Source: Edaphochlamys debaryana
Taxonomy: Eukaryota; Chlorophyta; Chlorophyceae; Chlamydomonadales
Assembly: GCA_016858145.1 (NCBI GenBank)
Contig: JAEHOE010000021.1
Span: 124,001-188,000 of the forward strand
Reading direction: 5' to 3'
Length of the DNA stretch: 64,000 nt
The notes beneath the pieces were generated by a model. It was not told where the DNA came from. It saw only the letters and a list, made by a program, of their open reading frames with translations, and ran no database searches. Positions 1 through 12,100 of this stretch are shown here, piece after piece. The translations under genes were made by a program, and so were the position numbers. How positions within the stretch are numbered: position 1 is the stretch's first letter; the number at the start of each line of letters is the position of its first letter.

Positions 1-172
1 AGAGCCGTGTAGGCAAGTGGGCGGGGGCGCGGGGCAAACGGAGAGGTGACATGCAGGCGTGGCATGGATCCCGCCCGGTGTCAGGCGAGATCGCAGTGAG
101 CTGGGAGCCCTCGCCGACTCACTGAAGACTCGATGTCCCTCTTCGCCCCGTGCCCCCACCCCCCACCCCCAG

Positions 173-1446
173 CCGCCATCTTCGTGAGCCACGTGCTCCG
201 ATGCGGACAGCACGTGGACAGCCTGGTCGCTTACTTGCTCAAGGCGATATTGATTGACAATATCTTCAACGAATACACCTTCATGATACAGGTGTGTGGA
301 TGTGCGCGAGTCGGCAGTACAGGGCTCGCGGCGGCACGGTAGGGCGGGGCAGAGGGGCCGGGCGGATGACCCTGCCTTGGAGGAAGGAGAAGAGTAGAGC
401 GGTTAAAAGCCACGGCGACTCAGGTGGACATTCTGAGGGCATGGGCCCCCGCCAACCTGTTATGTGGCTAGTGGGTGCACAAGGGGGTCCTCGATGTCTT
501 CATAGAAGGGGCCCCCTCGGGGTCGCAGCGCTGAACGCTGTGGCCAAGCGACTCACCTCACGGGCTTGCCCCCAGCCCCTGGCGCACCAAGACGCGAGTC
601 CCTTTCATGACTCGCACTGACCTCTCACAGTGCCCGTGTACAACCCCCCAGTACAACAGTTCTTCGCAAGCACGCCTTGGCCATGTCAACACGCGACTTG
701 TAGCAGCGGCCCCGCCTCGGCCACGTGACAAAGCTCAATCTCTGTTCCGCCCTCGCCTCCCCCCCATGCCCCCGCCCCCCCCCCCCCCCAGTGCGGCTGC
801 ACCATCCTTGCGGTGCAGACCTACATCACACTCTACTTTCGCGGCGGCCTGGCGTGGGCGGCCGCCGGCCTGTTTGGTCTCGTCATGATCAGCCTGATCG
901 TCATGCTGTTGTGGTGGGGCCGCGCGTGCGGCTGTGGGGAGGGGGGCGTGCGGCGGCGGCGCGGTGGGCGGGCAGCGTGTGCTGGTGGATGGGTGGGTGG
1001 GTGGGGTGGCACGTGTGGCAAGGATGCTGCTTCTGCGCCGGATCATGCATGCCCCTTGGGCGCCTGGTGGTGCGCTGGCGGTTGCTTGCATGGGTGCTTC
1101 CGAGTGCTTCCTGGGACGGGTGCTTGCTAGTCCAAGGCAAGGTCGCAGTCTGCCGGCCCCATCCCGTGGGGACAAACGTTCATTTTCTCGAGTCTTCTTC
1201 CTGCCCCCATCACGCCTCTGCCCCCGCCCCCTCCACCCTCGTGGCAGGTCCACGCAGCACTTCATGCGGGCCGCCCAGCGCGAGTGGGAGGAGCTGTGCG
1301 AGGCAGAGACGGAGCTGCGCAAGCGGGTGGAGGGCAGCTCTGAGCCTGGGGCAGAGCACACCGGGGAGCCAGGGGCCCGCGGGCCGAGGAACGGCGCGGC
1401 ACTGGCTGGGGACGGCGTGGGCAGCGGGAAAGGCAAGGAGAAGTAA
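173..1446 (+). CDS. 3' end of a polytopic membrane protein, family not recognised (partial)
   Basis: Three exons join in phase: 173-291, 792-925 and 1248-1446 (stop TAA). The gene continues upstream of the window, so only about 150 C-terminal residues are visible. Exon 173-291 is preceded by a C-rich tract ending in AG and encodes a segment with HVDSLVAYLLKAILIDNIF. Exon 792-925 encodes a strong transmembrane helix (GLFGLVMISLIVMLLWWG) just after a Cys-Gly-Cys. Exon 1248-1446 encodes a charged, probably cytosolic tail (AAQREWEELCEAETELRKRV, then Gly/Glu-rich) ending in Lys-Glu-Lys. The layout, hydrophobic segments followed by a short charged tail, fits the end of a multi-spanning membrane protein. 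I do not recognise the family. Bases 1-172 appear to be intron. The exon junctions are inferred from phase and consensus only. Confidence 0.55.
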
Positions 1447-3178
1447 ATTTGAACGGCGGGAGCGGGAACGGAAGGCCCCGCGCGAGCTTTGCATGCATGA
1501 CTGTCTCGGTCGTCTTGCCTCTGCCTCTCTTGTCTCTCGCCTTCCATTATACTTGTGCTTGCTAGTGGGTGAGAAATGCGGTAGGACTGGTAGCACGCAC
1601 TGTCGTGCCGTCATGTCCGCATAACCAAGGCGGTGTAGAGGCGTGCGGCCGACAACGCACGCTGGGCCGGCAGCTTCGGCGTAGCTGTGCTTCTCACCAG
1701 TGCTGCTATCTTCCTTGGGCTTGGCTCTTGGCTATGATTGAAAGTACCCCCTCCGAGGGCCGTCCCTTTCGGTACATGTGCACGAAAGTTGGCATTCGCA
1801 GGCTTTCTGTTTCGGTACTAGGGGTTGGGGGGGGCGCCTTGCAGCTGGCACAGTCGTGCCCTGCGCTAGGGCCCCTCGGCAGGAAGTGGTCCCCGCTACA
1901 GGGAACCTTGATTCCTATCGATGCAGAGCTGAGGGCGCACGGTTCGAGGCGGATAGCCTTGTCGGAAAGTGTTCCCCGTCAAGCAAATCCCTGTCTCCTT
2001 GTCAGCGCTTCGGGAGCGTGCGCTGACACCTCGAACCCTTTGTCGGGTAGACCTTGTCAGAAAGTGTTCCCCAGCTTGGCCCAGATGCCCGAAAGGGGGT
2101 CAGCAGGGGCCAAAACCTTCGGTACATGGGCACGAAACATGGGTCTCCAGGGGGGAATCCGCGACCCCTGCACGAAAGTTGCAGAGCCCTCAAGAGTCGA
2201 AACGTGCACTGTGGGGTCTGCCGGCCAATAGCAGCACAGTTCTCAAGGTCAAGGTGAGTAGGTGCCCAGGGTGCCCTGAACGGGTGCTGACACAGAGGCA
2301 GCTGATCGGCAGGTGATGCGAAAGTTGAGCAGGTCAAACTTCGTGGCGACCTCTTCTGGCCACCCCACCCCCATCCCAGTCACGGGTCGGGATGCCTGCA
2401 AGCTGGCTCCTGTTGCCCCCCTGTCCCTTCCAGCATACTATTGGATTTGGGCAAAGCAGTCCTGCAGCGTTTAGCCTGCCCCCTGGGTGAGTCCACCACA
2501 CTTCACTTCCTGCTTCCACCAGACGGCGTCAGGCTAGGTGGTCCACGTGAGGCTGGGACGGAGCATGCAAGGCTCGGCGTTACAAGGGCATATAGGCTTG
2601 TAGCGCCTGCAGTGACTCGCAGCTGTATCGATTGCGCGCCACACACATTCACGCACAACAGCTCACTTGGCAAAAGAATCGTCCGGCAAAATGCAGCCAC
2701 GCGGGTTCCATACTTACACCCCGGCTGGCTCACGCGTCTCCTCATCCCACGCCGCCCAGCCTCCCCCCCACATTAGGGCCCCGGCTCAAGCCCACTTGTA
2801 ACCGAGCGAGCCGCCCAAATAACACTCTCTTGGGGAACTGCGTGCTCCTTTCCTCCTAGGACCGCCGAAGGGGGCCGAAGCAATGCAGCGGCGCGAGGGC
2901 CGCGCCCGCCGCTGTGGGGCCAGCGCGCCCGCACCCGCGCCCCCGCACGCCGCGCCGCCCCACCCGATCCCCTGCCTTCACCAATGCCCGAGCCTCAGCT
3001 GCGCCTACCGCGGCAGGAGCCAACGCCACCCTGCCACGTCCTCCGCCTCTGGGATTGAAGCATGGGGAGCGTGGGGTCAAGGGAGCTCCTCCTCCCATCA
3101 GAGGGGGTCCTCCCCGGCAGCGTTGCTCGCGACGGGGCTCGGCCTCAGGCCCGGGGCGCAACAACGGCGCGCAGGCGC
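1447..3178. other. Convergent intergenic region with 3' UTRs and repeat fragments
   Basis: No convincing coding exon is visible between the end of the membrane protein gene and the PSB27 stop. The right part is probably the PSB27 3' UTR: on the minus strand a TGTAA motif, the usual green-algal polyadenylation signal, lies at 2580-2584 (plus-strand TTACA). The left part, about 1690-2215, holds repeat fragments that recur near 20730-20820. Confidence 0.45.
1695..2215. repeat. Dispersed repeat fragments
   Basis: The phrase GTGCTGCTATCTTCCTT near 1700 recurs near 20730, with a variant near 20815. CGGTACATGTGCACGAAA (about 1771) recurs as CGGTACATGGGCACGAAA (about 2120). The sequence around 2170 (CTGCACGAAAGTTGCAGAGCCCTC) has a relative in opposite order near 20765-20800. 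GTCGGAAAGTGTTCCCC near 1962 recurs as GTCAGAAAGTGTTCCCC near 2056. These look like pieces of a degraded interspersed element. No open reading frame or complete ends were found. Confidence 0.5.
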
Positions 3179-5287
3179 TTAGCGGTTGCGGGTCAGCAGC
3201 AGAGCGGCGTCGTCCAGCTCCTGCGGGGGGGGGGGGGGGAGGCGCGGGGGAAGGGGATGCTGGGATCAGGACTGTGGCGACTCGGTTAGCCAGGGCACCC
3301 GTGCGGTTGCGGACGAGCCGAAGGGGGTCAACGTGTGGGGGATGTGCCCCCCACCGCATTCAAGTCCCCGCCAAAAGCCCTCACCACTCCTCCTCCCCAC
3401 GCCCTCGCCGCGGCGAGCTGTGCCGCACGGGGCCTTTTCAGCATCAGCGCTAGCCCGCGGCATCGGAAGCTCGCAAACGCGCATGATCCTCCCCTGCCCG
3501 TCTCCACAGCCCTTCACACCCGACCCTGCCTCGCACTTCCCTTGCCGTCCTTTGGCGGAATCGCTTTGATGCCCCCCCGCCCTGCCGATCCCCGGTCGTC
3601 AGCCCTAGCCCCCCGCGTTGTCCTTCCTCGCTCTGCCCCGCCCTCGCCACGGCAGCCTCTCGTCCCTACCCGCGTTTCACGAAACCCCTCGCCCGCGGGA
3701 TGCGACCAAGGACTGCAACCCTAAGACGGGATTTCGGCTGCACCTCTCCCTGGGACGCAGCTCATTGCCTGTGCACCTGCCCACCCCGTGCCCCGCCGCC
3801 CTTGCAGCCAGGCGGTCGCAGGTACACGCCGAGAGCTCTCCCGCCACTGTCGACCGGTTCTACCGCCCCCGCCGCCCCGACCCATCCGCGCCCTCGAGGC
3901 CCCTCGCGCCTCCCTCCCTTCCCGCCCCCCCCCCCCCGAAGACCCCCTCGCCTGGCTTCCAGTGCAGGAGCCCCCCCCACCTCCACCCGAATCAGCCGTC
4001 CCTCGCCCTGCCCCTCCCCCGGCGCTCCCCCCCCATGCTTCCCTCCCCCGGCGCTCCCCCCCACGCCCCTTCAGACCCCCCACCCCTCACCTTTTGGAGG
4101 CGCTCCAGGCGCTTCTTGGGGATGGGGGCGGTGGCGCCGAACGAGTTGAAGTGGCCCGCGAGGGCGTTGAGCGCCGAGTAGGTGTTGCTGAAGGGGGAGG
4201 GGGGGCAGGAAGGGGAGGAGGGGGGCACAGGTCAGGCCCCTGACGCCAGACCTCAAGATCTCCGCGTTCCCAGCGAAAGCCGGCCTCCTACGCTCCCTTC
4301 CCTCCCTCCCCTTTTACGCACGCGCCCCGCCTCCCCTCCCCTTCTCGCCCGCGAAGGCCTCACCCGAACGAGGGCTTGCCCGCCACGCGGTCCTCGCGGC
4401 GGTACTTGGCGACCCAGGAGTTGATGTCCTTGCGCAGCGCCTTGACATTGTCCTCCTTGGCGGGGTCGTCCTTGTCCAGCGCCAGGGTGGCCTTCACCTT
4501 GTCCAGGATGGCCGTCTGGGGGTGGGCGGGAGGAAGGGGGAGGCGGAGGGGAGGCTTCAGGGTTTGGGGGGAGCGGGTAGAGGGGGAGAGGGGCAGCCGA
4601 GGTGGGAAAAGAAGACAGGGCGCCACAGGGCGACGGGCGGGGGCAGCGTGTGGGGCGGGGAAGCTGGGCCGGCTTGTGAGGTCCCGGTGGCCTGTGGGAG
4701 GCCCGCACCCGCGAGCCCAGTCAGCAGGGCGCTGCGACATCAACACGTTCCAACGCACCGTGTCGTTAGTGTAGTCGGTGACAATCTGGGTGGACGCCTC
4801 GAAGAGCGCATGTGCCGGGGCCGAGCTCAGCAGCAGGGAGAACGCAGCAGCCGAAGCGCCCAGGACCTCGCGACGAGACGAGACATCCTACAAGGCATCG
4901 TTAAGCACGATCAGTTCACCAGGCGTTGCTCGCTCCACACATCCCCTCCGACAGCTTGCGAAGCGCCCAGCGCCCAGAATTGCGTCCGCCGACTCCACAA
5001 AACACTTAATCAGAGCAATCCGCCCACATGTGGCCATCCGCTCCCGCGTGGTGGCGTTTATGCTGGCGTCGGCATCCCGCCTTGCTTACGCACCTTGCGC
5101 TGAGCCGAGGCGACGACGGACAGGCGCCGAGGCGTAGGCCGTGCGCTGCAGAGGCCGTGGGGAGGGGCAGCTAGGGAGCTTCAGCATTTGGCAGCTTGCA
5201 GCCGCTTCTCAGCCACTTGTCGACACGAGCCCACCTGGCACGCGAGAGGACAACAGCCTTAGCGGAGCTGCAGGTGAGGGCGGCCAT
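3179..5287 (-). CDS. PSB27: Photosystem II assembly/repair factor Psb27, thylakoid lumen
   Basis: Six exons on the minus strand: 5287-5235, 5145-5094, 4887-4759, 4515-4364, 4187-4091 and 3220-3179 (stop TAA). All phases fit, giving 174 residues. Residues 1-35 look like a stroma-targeting transit peptide (MAALTCSSAKAVVLS...). A twin-arginine lumen signal follows (SRREVLGASAAAF, Arg40-Arg41) with a likely cleavage after Ala-His-Ala at about residue 62. The mature part of about 112 residues carries hallmark Psb27 segments: LRKDINSWVAKYRR, GKPSFGNTY, ALNALAGHFNSFG and PIPKKRLERLQKEL. Psb27 is a four-helix lumenal protein that binds CP43 in photosystem II intermediates before the manganese cluster is assembled. 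Mature length is normal for the family. The final exon is only 42 nt and is easy to miss. Confidence 0.95.
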
Positions 5288-6505
5288 GGTATCGAGGTGG
5301 TAGAACAGGTTCTGCGGGGCCACAGACGAGCCGCGCGACTTGGCCACTCGTGCTTGCATCTCGGCACCGTACGGCGAGAAACTCCTGTCTGGCCTCTTGA
5401 CTGCATGTGCATTACAGAAGAGCATGAAAAGGCCTATCGCTAGCTCCGGGCGGACGTCTCAGGTCCGACCCGGGGGCCGGCGTGGCGGGATGGACATCCT
5501 CTTGCGTGCACAGTCCCGACGCTCCACAAAATGCTCCCCGCGGCTCTCGATCGCGCCCTTCCCCTTCCCGTCAATCCCCCCAACCTCCATGGCTCCAGAC
5601 TGTTACAGGTCCAAACGGCAACACCAGTCGTAGCCTCTTCCTGCCTCTCCCCACTTCCTCATCTGCCTGCAGGTGAGCCCTCTCGCATGATGGCCATGCA
5701 GCACCTGTGAACATGGCCAGATGGAGCACGCCGCACGGCTGGGGGCCGCTCCAAGCGGCTCAGGAAAGTGCTTTTCGTGCCTGACTCGTAGGGCCTGTTC
5801 CTCTGATAGCGGTTACCGGCCCAGCATCGCCAGCAGCCAGCCAGCAACAGCAAGCCGTTGACTCTAGCATTGCAGTGCCCAGCAGCATCGTCCGCGCGTA
5901 CCGCTCCGTGTGGTGCTAGAAAGCCTCGTAGCTTGTGTACTACACGTGGGCTATGCCCTCCTCATGCCCCAACTGAGCCAAGGCTTCAGCGGAGTCAGAA
6001 GGACCTCCAGGATTGAGTCATGCAAGCGCCTCCCTGCGGGAACACGTCTGGGCTAATGCTCCCAGCCTGCCCCGCCTCATGTGCCCAGCGCCCACCCACC
6101 GGGCCCCTGCACCAAGTTGTTCTCGCCGTGAAAACGTCCCGAATTCGAGCAATCCTGCCACACTTAGGGATACACGCAAACGGCATGCGTAAGGTAGCTG
6201 ACGACGGGCACAGCCCGAGAAAGCTGGGGCCGCTTTATAGCGTTATTCAAGCCGCCGCCAACCGCAACTGCCGAGTCGGAGCTGCACCTCCTCTCCGAGC
6301 CACCTCTCCGCAGACAGTACTTATCGAACGAGGTTCCATGCAGAGCTGCCCCCATGCCCCCCATCCCCGGCACGTGGCTCCTGCTGTTACCCGGCGGCCA
6401 CCGCTGCGTCTCTGTGCCCCAGCTGGCTCCCAGTGCCCAGCCCTCCCGGCCCACGCCTGGGGCGCCTCGGCCCTGCCCCCACTTCCCTCCCTCCCCCGCG
6501 CCGCC
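5288..6505. other. Intergenic region between PSB27 and the next minus-strand gene
   Basis: It should contain the PSB27 promoter on its left and the 3' UTR of the 6506-8495 gene on its right. I see no supported exon. A dispersed repeat lies at 5841-5975. A TTACA at 5604-5608 (TGTAA on the minus strand) could be a polyadenylation signal, but it is about 900 nt from the stop. Confidence 0.35.
5841..5975. repeat. Dispersed repeat, copy 1 of 3
   Basis: This stretch includes GCGTACCGCTCCGTGTGGTG and a following segment close to CTAGATAGCCTCGTTGCTAG, and matches 21540-21690 and 20588-20716 with substitutions. The 5' flank (CAGCAACAGCAAGCCG...ACTCTAGCAT) is shared only with the 21540 copy. The element has no visible coding capacity. 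Its ends are not defined. Confidence 0.55.
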
Positions 6506-8495
6506 TCACGTCGTGCCCGCCCGCCCGTACGCCTCCGCGCCGCCCTCGGGGCTGCCCGGCATCGCCGCGGGGTCCACCCCGGGCGGGGGCGGGGGCGCGC
6601 CGCCCGCCGAATAGTGCCCCGGCCCCGGCGGCGGGTAGGGCGGCGGGGGGGCGCCGCCGGCGCTGCCCCAGGGGGACACGGGCGCCGAGCCCCCCACCCC
6701 GTAGCCCCCCGGGGAGCGCCCGCTGACGGGCGAGCGCGCCATGAGCGCCGCGGCGGAGGGGCTCTTGTGCAGCAGCGCCCCGGACGGGAACTGCGCCGAG
6801 ACGTGGGGCGTGATGACGCCGGCGGAGAGGTGGGGGCTGAGCGGCGTCGGCAGCGACTGGACCGACGCCATCAGCATGGCGGCGCCAGATCCAGGCGAAG
6901 CCGGCGGCGCGCCGCCATACGATCCGCCGTACCGCGCCGCGATCCCGGCCAGCTGGGCGTTGCGCACGGCGGCGTAGGCGGCGGCGGTGGCGGCTGGGGA
7001 CGCCACCATGTAGCGGGCGGCCCGGTGCGCGGCGGTGCCGGGTTTGATGATGGAGCCGTCCGGTAGGCGGTAGCCGTAGCGCACGGGCCACTGCGGGGGC
7101 GACACCATGGCCCCGAGCGCGCTGAAGCCGGCCGCCGGGTCCCCCCCCAGCGCCACCGCCGCGCCCCCCGCCGCCAGCGCCGCCGCCTGCTCCGCCGCCG
7201 CCGCCGCCGCTGCGTCCGGGTCCTTGGCGGCGTCGCCCTCGCCCGCCTTGGCCGCATCCTCCTGTGCGGGGCGGAGGGGTGCAGGGTTAAAAGGGCGAGG
7301 GGGGGGGGGATGGCACATAGAAGTCAAGCAGGCTGCCACATCGTGCCGCGTGCCATTCCCCAGCTAGACCTCCAGCGCCCAGGCCCTTGCACCCGTCCCG
7401 TCTCAGCCCCACTCCGTCGACCCCGCACGCCTTCGCCCCTCTCCCATCCCTCCACCCAACTGCCCCCGCCCCCTCCTCCCTCCCACCCACCCGCCACCCA
7501 CCTCCTCCTTGCCCGCCCCCTCCCCGCCCTCCTCCCCGGGCAGCGGCGGCCTGGAGAAAAAGAACCAGCCCAGCGCCAGCAGGCTCAGCACCAGCACCAC
7601 TCCACCGGCAATGGTGGAGCCCAGAGCAAAGTCGTACACGCAGTACCTGCAACCGGGAGGGGGAGGTGGGAACGGGGGGAGGGGCACGTGAGGGGCTAGA
7701 GTGGCGTGAGGGGTTACGGAGGACGCGGGGATAAGGACCTCAAGGGAAGGAGCACAGAGGGAGGGCTGGATCAAGCCGGGCAAGGCGCTGAGAGCCGCCC
7801 AGAGCAGGGCTGCCTTCCATGGGACCTTATCCGTTACGGCTTGCCCTGCATCCGGCTGGTTTGCCGGTCGGCCTTCCTCTGCTCACCCCCGCTTGGCTTC
7901 CTACTGCATGCTTCAATTGTTGCCATGCCTGGGCGGCGACTGATTCCCCGGCCGTGCCCTTGCGCACTCGCTTGCCTGGCACTCCTGTTCTTAACCCCCG
8001 CTTGGCCACTCGCTAACCACTCGTCGATCCCACCCCAAACGTACAAGTAGAACTCCCTCCGCGCGTCCGTGCTGTTTGCCTGCTCCGGCTTCATCGTCTG
8101 GAAAGAGAACTGCGAGGCCTGACAGGCTGCAGGGAGCGGAACGCGTCGAGGCAGGGGGCAAGGTAGGGGTGTGAGTGCACGGGTTTGTAGTCAGAAGATT
8201 GAACTATAACGTGGAGCATTGCAACGCCTGGGCGACTTTGCACGCGTGGAGGCATCTTCAGGAGTTGTGAGGGCAGCGGCCAGGGCAGACATGCGCCCGG
8301 CATGTCACCTTGGGAGGGCATCGTGTCGTTTCGCCAAGCCGGGCCAGGTTCACCATCGACGAATTGGTCGCGGCATTCGTTGCAGGCTCCGAAGCTAACT
8401 CCTCCCAGGGGGAGCCAAACGCATCCCTGAATGAAGGTCTGAGCCACGAACATCCAGCAGATGAAGTTTGGCCATGTCCTGTAGCCCCAATACAT
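6506..8495 (-). CDS. Membrane protein with N-terminal hydrophobic segment, one clear TM helix and a Pro/Gly/Ala-rich tail; family unknown
   Basis: Exons on the minus strand: 8495-8354 (the exon may extend to 8507), 8126-8045, 7646-7502 and 7261-6506 (stop TGA). Phases agree and give about 374 residues from the ATG at 8495, whose context AAAATG suits this lineage. Residues 1-35 form a hydrophobic stretch (PNFICWMFVAQTFIQG). A Cys-containing region follows (ACNECRDQFVDACQ), then a single helix (ALGSTIAGGVVLVLSLLALG). The last 250 residues are low complexity, with a short ordered-looking block, WPVRYGYRLPDGSIIKPGTA. A topology with a lumenal or extracellular Cys-rich loop and a disordered cytosolic tail is inferred. 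An alternative first exon, 9171-9118 (MDATCDATSHNLALVTIK), splices in phase to 8507, but it would overlap the start of the RCC1 gene. I do not recognise the family. Confidence 0.6.
7939..7998. repeat. Dispersed repeat inside an intron, matching 21370-21431
   Basis: It lies in the 7647-8044 intron of the membrane protein gene. It shares GCCGTGCCCTTG.GCACTCGCTTGCCTGGCAC.CCTGTTCTTAACCC with the intergenic copy near 21383, differing at a few bases. It is probably a fragment of a mobile element. Confidence 0.5.
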
Positions 8496-8507
8496 TTTGC
8501 TACCTAT

Positions 8508-9158
8508 CTGTGCTCCGGGGTGCGACGGCCGTGGTCAGCGGGCTTCTGCTTCCATCGCAGGAACGTTCGCCTGTATTAACCCGTAAACTCTGCGGGATGC
8601 AGCAATGCTTCACGACGGAGGTGGGAGCGGTGGCGCGAGTAGAGCGCCCGTGCGCCCGTAGGTCGCTGAGCGGCATGCGCCCGCAGTCGCTCCTCGATCC
8701 ACGATCCAGGATCCACGTGCGGCGAGCGGCGGAGGCTTCCGGACAACGACCGACCCCCGTGCAAATCTCCGAAGAACCCCAATGCCCCAGACTTAATGGC
8801 TCTCCGTCGAGTGTCTTGGAGCGCTGCCCACCCCTGCGCAGTGGGGTCCACGGCTTTGACATCAGATGGGCAGGGATGGGGCCACGGGAATGAGGGAAGG
8901 TCATCGCGCCGGAGAGGAGGTTGGGTTGAGAGGGCAAGAGGGGATTCATGCTGGAGAAAGGGGGGGGAGTGCGGGCCCCGTGCAGCAGGCGTCAGACTTG
9001 AGCGGAATGAGGGGGAACGGCACGCACACGGTGCGACGACTCCCTGAACGACTTCTTGGTGCTGCCCACTCATGTCAACGGTATCATACACGACACAAGT
9101 CCCAGGCCCATCCATACCTTGATCGTGACCAGAGCGAGGTTGTGCGAAGTCGCATCGC
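8508..9158. other. Divergent intergenic region between the membrane protein and the RCC1 gene
   Basis: It probably holds both promoters and 5' UTRs. A possible alternative first exon of the minus-strand gene lies at 9118-9171. No other coding exon is supported, although long stop-free frames cross the region on the minus strand. Confidence 0.35.
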
Positions 9159-12100
9159 ATGTCGCATCCATCGCACCGTGCAGCGGACAACACGTCACAT
9201 GGCACCGCTGAGCAACTGCTGCTGGTACTAGGATGGACAGGAGCTGCCGTCCGCTCCAGCCATTTGCCCGCGCCGGACGCGCTCCAGCATGCCCCCGCGC
9301 CGACCACGGCCTGCCAGCTCACGCTGCCCGCCCAGCCCTGCTGCTGGGGCGACTCCGCGGTGCTGTGCACCGCCCACGGCTGCCTGCTGGGCCTCAGCCA
9401 GGGGCTCTACGAGGGAGCTGAACCACAGCCGGGACCGCCCCATGCCCCTGGCAAGGGCGGGAGCCTGGCGTCGGGGGCTCCAGGGCGCACAGGGGCAGCC
9501 GCCAGCCTCGTTGCGGAGGGCGTGGTGGCTGCCGTGGGTTGGGACCACCGCCTCTTGGCCATGCGGGGGAGGGAGACGAGCTCCAGCGCAAGAGTGGGAG
9601 CCGGCCACGAGCCAGGCGGCCTCGCGTGGGGCGTGTGGCAGCGGGGCGGCCAGGGCCCGGGCAGCAGCGGCGGGTGCGCTGGGGAGGGGGTGCAGGCGGG
9701 GGAGCAGGGCCGGAAGCGACAGCGCCTGTTGCCGCCCGCATCAGAAGAGCGGGAGGGTGGCAGTGTGGCAGGACCGAAGCCAAAGGCGCTTCTGCCCTGG
9801 AGCTGGCGGCAGCTGCCGAGCCGCCTGCCGGTGGTGCAGATGGCTGCGGGTGAGTGTGGAGGCCATCGATCAGGGGTAGGGGGTGGGGGGCGTGTTGGGC
9901 AGAGAGGCTCGGGCGGGGGACAGAGCTCTGGTGGCATGGCTTTGAGGGCAGGTTGGCCCGGGCAGGGGCGGATACGTCCTGCCTCTCGATGCACAGCTGA
10001 TAACTGCTGCACCCTCCTTCTCCTGCCTCCTCCGCGGGCCCACATGCAGGTGAGCTGCACTCGCTCGCCCTGGATGGCGGCGGGAACGTGTGGGCCTGGG
10101 GAGGCAACGCCAACTGCCAATGCGGACCTGGGCCTGGGCCTGGGCCTGGGCCTGGGCCTGGGCCTAGCCAAGAGCCCATGCTGGGTCCAGGCGGGGCAGC
10201 GGGGGGCGGCGGCTTTCCAGGGCGGCGGTCGCAACGACAGGGTGAAGAGACGCTAACGGCAGGGGCGGGCACGCCTCCAAGGCCCGGGAAGGAGGCCGAT
10301 GCGGGCGGCAGCGCATGGGTCGTGGAGCCAGTCTGTGTTCTGGGCCCCGGCGGCGGCACGACAGCACCCCGCATCCGGCAGGTGCGGCATGCCAAGGGGC
10401 CGCGTCGTGTGCCCTCCGCCTCGGTCCCATCCCCATCTTGGTGTGGACTGCCTTCCTCCTCTGGCGCATGCCTTGACGCATCTGCCCTCCCACCGTGCCC
10501 CCACCTGCCCGCTGCCTGGTCACCCCCCCTCCCCTCCCTTGCGCCCCAGGTGTGCTGCGGCGCGCGCCACTCCCTGGCGGTGGACGGCGCAGGGTCGTGC
10601 TGGGCGTGGGGCTGGAACGGATACGGTGCGGGGCGGGGGGTGTGGAGGGAGCTACCGCATGAGGAGGATGGGGGGGCAGGATGGTCGGGGCGCGCGGCCA
10701 TCTGCGCTGTGTGCGTGGGGGGGGGGGCAGAGGGCATGTTGATTGTGCCCTGGGCCGGTACCTGATGCGCTGCTCCCGATGCCGCCCCTGATGCATGAAC
10801 TGCTGAGCCCGGCCACCGGCCCTCACCCTGGCGCCCATCCGACCTCCCGCCCAGGCCAGTGCGGCGCGCCTGCCCCCGCCGAGGCGGGAGGCCCGGCCCG
10901 CGGCGACGTGGGCCGGCCCTCGCGGCTGCAGTCGGGGCTGCTTGGGGGAGTGCCGGCGGTGGCGGTGGCGGCCGGGCTGGCGCACAGCCTGGCGCTGACA
11001 GGTGTGGGACAGGTGGTGGGTGGTGGTGGTGGTGGTGGTGGGGGGAATGGGCCACTCACGACGGATAGTGAGTTGGCGCGGCGTCCCCGCTTCGCTCGTG
11101 AGGTTTCGGAACTGGGAGGGTCCTGTGAGGCTGTTAATACTGTCCTGCGTGTGCTTGCTGGCTCAAGCGTGTCCCGGCTGCTGCCTCATTCCTTATCCCA
11201 TGCCTGGCCCATCCCAAGACCACAGAGGCGGGACAGGTGGCGGCATGGGGATGGGACGAGTCGGGGCAGTGCGGCGGTGGCCCGGAAGGCGAGGGCAGCA
11301 GGGCGCTAGCAGCAGGGGGCGGGGTAGGGGCGAGCTTCAGCGGAGTGCCCCGGGCCGTGCCCTTGCCCGCGCTGGCAGCGCCGCGGGGGGCCGCTGCGGG
11401 GCTGCGGGCGCGGGTCGGAGCGCTGGCGGCTGACGACGGGGAGGAGGCGGACGAAGGAGAGGACGAGGGGGACGAGGACGAGGTGGTCCAGGTGGGTGGC
11501 ATGGCAGCCGGGGCCCACACAGCAGACGGGGGGGCCGATGCAACGTGCCGGGTCTGGCCCACCAGCCGGTTACCGGTATGCGACGAATGAAGCAAGTGGG
11601 GGTGACGTCTGTCCCAGCCGCACCCGTCCATATTGGCTTGTGATCTCTTGCAGCCTGAGCACGGCGCGCCGGACCCGCTGGGAATCCTGCCGGCTGCAGG
11701 GGGTTCCATGCTCCTCCCCCCGAGCACTGCATGTGTTTCCATGGCTTTCCGTCCCACGAGCCCAAGCGCCGCTGTCGCTCCTCCCGTTTCCTGCAGCTTC
11801 CCACTTCCCTCTCCTCACCTGACGCCCTTGCCACCAATCCGTCTCCCTCAAGTGCCTCAACCCCCATGCCTCCCACTTCGCTCCCCTCAACTGACGTGAA
11901 CATCCCCCACCCCCACCCCCACGTGTCCCCCGCAGATCAGTGCGGGCGGGCGCCACTCCCTGGCCCTCACCCGCAGCGGCCGCCTGTGGGGCTGGGGCCG
12001 CGGGGCGGCGGGGCAGCTGGGCCATCTGGCGGCAGACCACGGAACCAGCAGCGCACAGGGGCTTGACGGAGGACGGCCGAGGCTGCTCCTCCCCTGGCAG

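Noticed and set aside
735..1547. Long minus-strand frame of 270 codons opposite the first gene
   Set aside because: Pro/Arg/Ser-rich shadow of GC-rich DNA; it runs across exons and introns of the plus-strand gene alike.
6020..7066. 348-codon plus-strand frame
   Set aside because: It overlaps the antisense of the conserved-phase membrane protein exon; Arg/Gly/Ala low complexity with no recognisable domain.
9394..11055. 553-codon minus-strand frame opposite the RCC1 gene
   Set aside because: Its composition is that of an antisense shadow (Pro, His, Arg runs), and the plus strand shows conserved RCC1 blades with consistent splicing.
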